A DNA stretch of 64,000 nucleotides from Paenibacillus sedimenti (lineage in GTDB: Bacteria; Bacillota; Bacilli; Paenibacillales; NBRC-103111). The stretch is taken from positions 248,001 through 312,000 of the forward strand of contig NZ_JACVVD010000007.1 of assembly GCF_014534655.1 (NCBI RefSeq), written 5' to 3'. Positions within the stretch are counted from its first letter, which is position 1. Each line of letters opens with the position of its first letter. Position numbers and translations under genes: made by a program. The notes below the pieces were generated by a model. That model searched no databases. It was not told the origin of the DNA and saw nothing but the letters and a program-made list of their open reading frames with translations. Positions 59,094-64,000 of this stretch are shown in pieces.

Positions 59094-60815
59094 TCATGGT
59101 TGGAACGCCAGCAATGCCTCTCTAACTTCTGCCGCCGTGTCCATGTCTAATATCTTTTCAACTAAAGCCGCGCAATCGCTGCGGTTCAAATCAGTAATCA
59201 CTTTCTTCACCTTGGAAAGCGAAGAAGCGGACATGCTCCATTCATGCAGACCTAAGCCGAGCAAAAGAGGCGCAGCCAGTGGATCTCCGGCCATGCTGCC
59301 GCACATTCCTGTCCATTTCCCTGCATCGACCGAAGCATCAATAACCGTCTTGATTAGCCGAATGACGGCAGGATGGAAATAATCGTATAAATAAGATACC
59401 TTTTCGTTCATCCGATCAACAGCAACCGTGTATTGCACAAGATCGTTCGTTCCGATGCTGAAGAAGTCCACTTCCTTGGCAAATCTGGAAGCGAGCAATG
59501 CCGCCGACGGAATTTCAATCATAATTCCCAGCTCTACAGAATCCGCATAAGGGATTCCTTCTTTACTAAGCTGCTCGCGCACCTGCTCATAGATTTCTTT
59601 GGCCTGACGCCATTCTTCCATGCCCGAAATCATTGGAAACATGATTTTCACATGACCATGTACCCCCGCTCGCAAAATCGCTCGAAGCTGGGTATGAAGC
59701 AGCTCTTTGCGATCCAGACAAAGTCGGATAGCGCGGTAACCAAGGAAAGGATTCATTTCCTTCGGTAAATCCAGATAAGGAAGCTCCTTGTCTCCGCCAA
59801 TATCGAGTGTGCGAATCACAACGGGACGACCCTTCATCGCTTCCGCCACTTCCCGGTAAGCTTTATACTGGGTTTCTTCATCCGGCATCTGTGATTGCCC
59901 CATAAATAGAAACTCCGTACGGTACAACCCTACCGCTTCAGCCCCTTGGCTGAGCAGGCTTGCCGATTCTTCCACCGTACCGATGTTAGCTGCCAGTTCT
60001 ATGCGGAAGCCGTCCTTCGTAACAGCGTCCCGTTCCACATAGGCCTGTAATTCAGCTTTTTCGACTTCATCACGCAGCATGAGAGCATGATAGGATTCTT
60101 TGGTTGGTTCCGAGGGGTTTAAGATACATCTTCCGGTAGAGCCATCGATCAGAAGCTCATCTCCATGCTGAATAGGATCGATTCCATCACCTAATCCCAG
60201 AATCGCCGCGATTCCCAATGAGTTCGCCAAAATGGCGGTATGGGAAGTCTTGCCGCCAATACGGGTGACGAAACCGAGTACCAGGTTTTTATCCAACTGA
60301 ACCGTATCGGAAGGCGTCAGATCATCGGCTATGAGTATGACCGGCTCCGTGATATCGGACAGCTGGGTTCCTTTGCGTTCACATAGCTGGGCGAACATCC
60401 TGTTCCCTACATCGCGGACATCTGCCGCACGCTCCCGCATATATTCATTCTTCATGCTTTCGAACAGGGCGGCAACCTGTGTAACGACTTGATGGATCGC
60501 GCTTTCCGCCGTCCATTGCTCATTTTCGATCAGCTTCTCCATGGGCGGATAGAAGGTTGGATCCAGCAAAAAGCTGATTTGTCCCTTCAGAATGACAGCC
60601 TTCTCTTCCCCAAGCGTCCTTTGCGCCTTTTCAATCAAAACTTGAAGTTCAGCCTCGCAGGCAGACTTGGCTGCCCGAAGCCGTTCAATCTCAGCTGGAG
60701 TATCTTGCGTTTTCTTTTTCTCTACGTCTGTCAGCCGCACAGGCGCGTATACGAATGCTTTACCTGTACGAATGCCGGCGGATACTCCGAGCCCTTGCAG
60801 TACACTCTCCGTCAT
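59094..60815 (-). CDS. PTS enzyme I (phosphoenolpyruvate-protein phosphotransferase)
   Basis: A 573-residue enzyme I of full length. The phospho-His192 is in RIGGKTSHTAILANSLGIAA. The PEP-binding barrel has GLYRTEFLFMGQSQMPDEE, FPMISGMEEW, GIMIEIPSAA, FSIGTNDLVQYTVAVDR and the catalytic Cys in GMCGSMAGDP. It passes phosphate from PEP to HPr. AGGAGG lies 7 bp before the ATG at 60815. It is last in the fructose PTS operon; whether the cell has a second ptsI elsewhere cannot be seen here, so no ptsI symbol is given. Confidence 0.95.
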   Translation of the reverse strand: MTESVLQGLGVSAGIRTGKAFVYAPVRLTDVEKKKTQDTPAEIERLRAAKSACEAELQVLIEKAQRTLGEEKAVILKGQISFLLDPTFYPPMEKLIENEQWTAESAIHQVVTQVAALFESMKNEYMRERAADVRDVGNRMFAQLCERKGTQLSDITEPVILIADDLTPSDTVQLDKNLVLGFVTRIGGKTSHTAILANSLGIAAILGLGDGIDPIQHGDELLIDGSTGRCILNPSEPTKESYHALMLRDEVEKAELQAYVERDAVTKDGFRIELAANIGTVEESASLLSQGAEAVGLYRTEFLFMGQSQMPDEETQYKAYREVAEAMKGRPVVIRTLDIGGDKELPYLDLPKEMNPFLGYRAIRLCLDRKELLHTQLRAILRAGVHGHVKIMFPMISGMEEWRQAKEIYEQVREQLSKEGIPYADSVELGIMIEIPSAALLASRFAKEVDFFSIGTNDLVQYTVAVDRMNEKVSYLYDYFHPAVIRLIKTVIDASVDAGKWTGMCGSMAGDPLAAPLLLGLGLHEWSMSASSLSKVKKVITDLNRSDCAALVEKILDMDTAAEVREALLAFQP

Positions 60816-60854
60816 CACAGTTCCTCCTATCCGTCAAGCTGCACTCTGCAGCTC

Positions 60855-61133
60855 TTACGCTTCTCCAAACCCACTGTCTACCAATTCTGTCAAAGCATCC
60901 ATCGCTGCTTGTTCATCCGGCCCGTCTGTTATTAGCGTTATGACCGAGCCCTTCTCGAGCCCCAGCGTCATAAGACCGAGAATACTTTTCCCGTCGATGA
61001 TCACATTATTAGGTTCATTGATATATTCAACTTTCACGGTAGATTGAAAAGATGCCGCTTTCTCCGTAAACAATTGGGCAGGGCGAATATGAAAGCCGGA
61101 TTCGTTCCGGATCGTAAGTTCTTTTGAAATCAT
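60855..61133 (-). CDS. HPr-family phosphocarrier protein
   Basis: A 92-residue HPr. The active His15 and Arg17 are in SGFHIRPAQLF, where most HPr proteins have GIHARPA. Ser50 in DGKSILGLMTLGLEKG corresponds to the regulatory Ser46 of Bacillus HPr. A 4-residue insertion precedes it. The retained Ser suggests HPr kinase could modify it; the altered active-site neighbours suggest specialisation for fructose. GAGGAG precedes the ATG, and it lies between EIIA and enzyme I genes. Confidence 0.92.
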   Translation of the reverse strand: MISKELTIRNESGFHIRPAQLFTEKAASFQSTVKVEYINEPNNVIIDGKSILGLMTLGLEKGSVITLITDGPDEQAAMDALTELVDSGFGEA

Positions 61134-61148
61134 GCTGCTTATCTCCTC

Positions 61149-61601
61149 TTAAATGGTTTCTAAAATCGTGATCAACTGCTGTGCATCCGTCACTTCCAGC
61201 AAGCTTTGACGGAAATTCTCATCAATCAGCTTACGGGAGAGCGCGATCAAAATTTGCAGATGCTCATTGCCTGCGGCCGCCTCCGGTACCGCGATCATGA
61301 AGACGATTCTCACCGGCTGGTCATCCAATGACTTCCAATCTAGCGGCCCAGTCAACTTAGCAAAAGCAACACCCGGCTTACTGACGCCGTTCGATTTCCC
61401 ATGAGGAATAGCGACCCCGAAGCCAATGCCTGTCGAACCCGTCTCTTCCCGCTTTAACACAGCCTCCAAATAAGCGGCTTTATCCGTAATGCACCCCGCG
61501 GCAACAAGTCCGTCAATCATGGATTGGATGCATTCTTCTTTGCTTGCCGATTCCAACGGGATCAAAATACTTTGTTCATTCAATAGCGCTTGTATATTCA
61601 T
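61149..61601 (-). CDS. PTS fructose-type EIIA protein
   Basis: A 150-residue EIIA of the mannitol/fructose type. Phospho-His67 lies in GIGFGVAIPHGKS, and MIAVPEAAAGNEHLQILIAL is the usual later block. It takes phosphate from HPr and passes it to the EIIB domain of the next protein upstream in the operon. AGGAGG precedes the ATG. Separate EIIA and EIIBC genes, rather than one fused FruA, are common in this group. Confidence 0.92.
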   Translation of the reverse strand: MNIQALLNEQSILIPLESASKEECIQSMIDGLVAAGCITDKAAYLEAVLKREETGSTGIGFGVAIPHGKSNGVSKPGVAFAKLTGPLDWKSLDDQPVRIVFMIAVPEAAAGNEHLQILIALSRKLIDENFRQSLLEVTDAQQLITILETI

Positions 61602-61623
61602 TATAATAACCTCCTAAATATGT

Positions 61624-61658
61624 AAGGGGGAGAAACATGTGGTCATGGCTCCCCCTTC
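61624..61658. terminator. Intercistronic hairpin between EIIBC and EIIA genes
   Basis: AAGGGGGAG pairs with CTCCCCCTT. It lacks a T-run on the reverse strand, so it more likely stabilises or partly attenuates the operon mRNA. Confidence 0.5.
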
Positions 61659-61681
61659 TCTTTTCATGCATGTGTGTAAAA

Positions 61682-63058
61682 TTAGTTTCCGACAGGCTTC
61701 TTCAATATATTCAGCATGATCGCTGTTACAACCGTTCCCGCTACGATCGCTAAAGCATACAAAGCCAGTTGGCCGACCGCATTCGGGATGGGCAGGACGA
61801 AAATTCCGCCATGCGGAGCGCGCAGCGTAGCGCCGAACAGCATGGATAAAGCGCCTGTTAAAGCGGATCCGGCCATGATCGAAGGGATCACGCGGAACGG
61901 ATCGCCTGCGGCAAACGGAATAGCGCCTTCCGTAATGAACGAAATTCCCAATACGGACGCTGCTTTACCGGCATCCCGCTCTTCTTTTGTAAATTTCTTC
62001 GGAGACAGGAGCGTTGCGAGCCATAACCCAAGCGGAGGCGTCATACCTGCAGCCATTACTGCAGCCATCGGACCATATACATCGCTAGCCAATAACCCTA
62101 CAGCGAACGTATACGCCGCTTTATTCACTGGGCCACCCATATCGAACGCCATCATCGCGCCAAGTAATATGCCTAGCAGCACTGCATTCGTGGAACCGAG
62201 CGATTTCAGCCATACTGTCAAGCCATCCATAATCGCTTTCACAGGTTCGCCAATTACATAGATCATTAAAAGTCCAGTAATCCCGGTTGCCAGCAAAGGA
62301 ATAATCAGAATCGGTTTCAAGCCTTCAAAGTTCTTAGGCATCTTGATATAATCTTTCAACAGCTTCGCGACATACCCCGCAAGAAATCCGGCAATGATAC
62401 CGCCAAGGAAGCCTGCTCCAATTTGGGAAGCGAGCATCCCGCCTACAAGACCCGGCGCCAAACCCGGCTTTTCTGCAATGGAGAAAGCGATGAATCCCGC
62501 CAGAATCGGCACCATCAGCGCAAAAGCCGCTCCGCCGCCAATGTCCATCAGTGCTGCGGCAAAGGTGCCCTTCTCTTTAAAAGCCTCAATGCCGAAGATA
62601 AAGGAAAGTGCAATCAGCAAACCGCCTGCAACAACCAAAGGAAGCATATTCGACACACCGGTCATCAAATGCTTGTACGCTCCGCTCCGTGAAGCGCTGC
62701 GCTGAGCTTTGGACTGCTCGACCTGCTTCAGATAATCGCCGGCAGAAGCTGCTTCTTTGCTGAGCGCTTCTTCGAGAAGACCTGCCGGATTTTTGATCGC
62801 CTGCGCTACAGGAACTTTCACAACCGGCTTCCCGGCAAAACGGGATTCCAGCACATCCGTATCCGCAGCGACAATAATGGCATGAGCTTCGGCAATTTCC
62901 TGCTCGGTAAATTCATTTTCTACCCCGACAGCACCCCTGGTTTCTACTTTAATCGGAATATCCTTTTCTTTAGCTGCTTTAGCTAAGGATTCAGCAGCCA
63001 TGTACGTGTGAGCAACACCTGTTGGACAAGCAGTAACAGCAAGAATCTTCTTTTTCAT
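61682..63058 (-). CDS. PTS fructose-specific EIIBC component
   Basis: A 458-residue protein. The EIIB domain starts MKKKILAVTACPTGVAHTYM, where the Cys is phosphorylated, and ends near residue 100. A linker follows, then the EIIC domain with about eight to ten helices, including HLMTGVSNMLPLVVAGGLLI and the conserved GAIPFAAGDPFRVIPSIMAG. It imports fructose as fructose 1-phosphate. GGCGGGGG precedes the ATG at 63058; the longer frame to 63109 overlaps fruK. It lies 14 bp after fruK. Confidence 0.94.
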   Translation of the reverse strand: MKKKILAVTACPTGVAHTYMAAESLAKAAKEKDIPIKVETRGAVGVENEFTEQEIAEAHAIIVAADTDVLESRFAGKPVVKVPVAQAIKNPAGLLEEALSKEAASAGDYLKQVEQSKAQRSASRSGAYKHLMTGVSNMLPLVVAGGLLIALSFIFGIEAFKEKGTFAAALMDIGGGAAFALMVPILAGFIAFSIAEKPGLAPGLVGGMLASQIGAGFLGGIIAGFLAGYVAKLLKDYIKMPKNFEGLKPILIIPLLATGITGLLMIYVIGEPVKAIMDGLTVWLKSLGSTNAVLLGILLGAMMAFDMGGPVNKAAYTFAVGLLASDVYGPMAAVMAAGMTPPLGLWLATLLSPKKFTKEERDAGKAASVLGISFITEGAIPFAAGDPFRVIPSIMAGSALTGALSMLFGATLRAPHGGIFVLPIPNAVGQLALYALAIVAGTVVTAIMLNILKKPVGN

Positions 63059-63072
63059 AGATGCCCCCGCCT

Positions 63073-64000
63073 TTAGTTCGAATTTGTTGTTTTTTGTAAA
63101 ATAGACCATATGTTCACACTGCTAAGTTTGTCTTCAACTTCAGCAAGCGTACAAACCTGTGTTCCAGGCTTCAAAGCCGTTACAGTTCCTGCCGCTGAGC
63201 TCCACCTCGCCGTTTCTTCCAGCGACATGCCCTGCATCATGCAATAAATAAGCGCAGCAACCATGGAGTCGCCGGCCCCAACCGTACTTAACGGAGTAAT
63301 CGGGGCCGGTTTGGCGCGAATGGCCTCCTTCTCCGTTACAAGGATCGATCCCTCGCCGCCTAGAGAAACGGCCACGTAAGCAATTCCTTTAGCGATTAAT
63401 CTTCTTGCCGCATCGATAATTTCCTCATCCGTACGGAACGACTCTCCAAAGAACGATTCCAGCTCATGAATGTTCGGCTTAATGGCGTAAGGAACAGCCT
63501 CGATGCCATGAATGAAAGGCTCTCCGTCGGCATCCAATACTGTCCGAACGCCTACCTCATTCGCAATCCGGATCAATGTGCCATAGAAATCAGGCGGTAT
63601 TCCCTTCGGCAAGCTGCCGGCCAGCACAACTAACGACATCTGACGGACATCTGTCTCGAATCGGTTAAGAAATTGATTCAACACGTCATCATCTACCGTG
63701 AAACCCGGCTCGTTCAGCTCGGTAATTTCTTGAGTGAGCTCCACATATATCTTCAGGTTCGTTCTCGTTTCGCCCTTCGCCTGAACAAACCAGTTCGGGA
63801 TGCCCAGACTCGAAAGCGTATCCGTCAGCACATTCCCCTGGCGCCCTGCACACAGGCCCCAAGCGGTTACATCAACTGAGAAATTTTGCAGTACTTTGGC
63901 AACGTTGATGCCCTTACCTCCGGCATCCATTCTCCATTCTTTAATCCGGTTTAATCCGCCGAGGATGAAATCTTCTACCGTTACCGTTTTATCCAAGGCC
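63073..64000 (-). CDS. fruK: 1-phosphofructokinase (5' end outside window)
   Basis: The reverse strand frame is open to the window edge, starting ALDKTVTVEDFILGGLNRIK. The usual family start has about nine residues before the conserved PALD, so only a few codons are missing. The PfkB/LacC features are present: DAGGKGINVAKVL, VLAGSLPKGIPPDFYG, KPNIHELESFFG and TVGAGDSMVAALIY with the catalytic Asp. It converts fructose 1-phosphate to the 1,6-bisphosphate. It is the first visible gene of the fru operon; a DeoR-type fruR may lie just beyond the edge. Confidence 0.94.
   Translation of the reverse strand, partial: ALDKTVTVEDFILGGLNRIKEWRMDAGGKGINVAKVLQNFSVDVTAWGLCAGRQGNVLTDTLSSLGIPNWFVQAKGETRTNLKIYVELTQEITELNEPGFTVDDDVLNQFLNRFETDVRQMSLVVLAGSLPKGIPPDFYGTLIRIANEVGVRTVLDADGEPFIHGIEAVPYAIKPNIHELESFFGESFRTDEEIIDAARRLIAKGIAYVAVSLGGEGSILVTEKEAIRAKPAPITPLSTVGAGDSMVAALIYCMMQGMSLEETARWSSAAGTVTALKPGTQVCTLAEVEDKLSSVNIWSILQKTTNSN

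Noticed and set aside
1-64000. CRISPR array, prophage, IS element, tRNA or rRNA
   Set aside because: No regularly spaced exact repeats, transposase or phage proteins, or cloverleaf/rRNA-like segments were seen by eye on either strand; the T-box is the only structured RNA found.

Overview
The window reads as chromosome from a spore-forming Gram-positive bacterium of the Paenibacillaceae, most likely Paenibacillus or a close relative. This rests on strong AGGAGG-type ribosome sites, Spo0M and LysM/GH18 spore-type proteins, SLH and bacterial-Ig surface proteins, large secreted glycoside hydrolases with YesM/YesN-type two-component systems, a T-box leader, Fur boxes and cre-like sites. No phage, insertion sequence, CRISPR array, tRNA or rRNA was seen. 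All calls come from reading the sequence by eye; no database search was run.

Layout. 0-3 kb: divergent Fur-controlled iron genes (a siderophore-type binding lipoprotein cut by the window edge, and a thioredoxin-reductase-like ferredoxin-NADP reductase), then divergent TerB and Spo0M genes. 3-7.5 kb: a DUF1232 protein, two LysE exporters (one with an extra C-terminal domain) and the agmatine-to-putrescine pair aguA-aguB. 7.5-11.6 kb: a T-box leader in front of a broken methyltransferase, a 49-codon truncated chorismate-mutase gene, a phosphoesterase and a dihydroorotate-dehydrogenase-like protein fused to a membrane domain. 11.7-14.8 kb: flavohemoglobin with a perfect CRP/FNR-type box, a degenerate 50-bp tandem repeat, a short Crp/Fnr regulator and a membrane protein. 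14.9-17.7 kb: xylR and xylA, divergent, with an operator on the xylA promoter. 17.8-22.3 kb: an ECF sigma factor/membrane partner pair, secreted and membrane proteins. 22.6-30.3 kb: a 1210-residue GH44 enzyme divergent from a NarL-type regulator and a double-kinase hybrid sensor. 30.8-37.1 kb: small proteins, a TetR gene with twin operators, and a scar of decayed genes.

37.2-48.7 kb is one co-oriented polysaccharide locus: ABC transporter (binding protein, two permeases), sensor kinase, clan-A glycosidase with two carbohydrate-binding modules, YesN-type regulator and GH36 alpha-galactosidase. Two promoters, in front of the binding protein and the glycosidase, share a 55-bp element with identical internal spacing that includes a cre match. 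This suggests one activator plus catabolite repression. 48.7-49.3 kb holds gene remnants, including a DJ-1/PfpI pseudogene.

49.4-59 kb carries a LysM/GH18 lysin, a ten-repeat Ig-like surface protein, the pseudouridine pair psuK-psuG, a nitroreductase, a 25-residue CDGSH-type microprotein with its own promoter and terminator downstream of duplicated Fur-box-like sequences, and an SLH protein. 59-64 kb is a fructose PTS operon (fruK, EIIBC, EIIA) that also encodes an HPr and an enzyme I, giving a self-contained phosphorelay; fruK runs off the window.

The least expected items are the CDGSH microprotein unit, the T-box in front of a dead gene, the DHODH-like/membrane fusion lacking the active-site loop, the double-kinase hybrid sensor, and the shared composite promoter.
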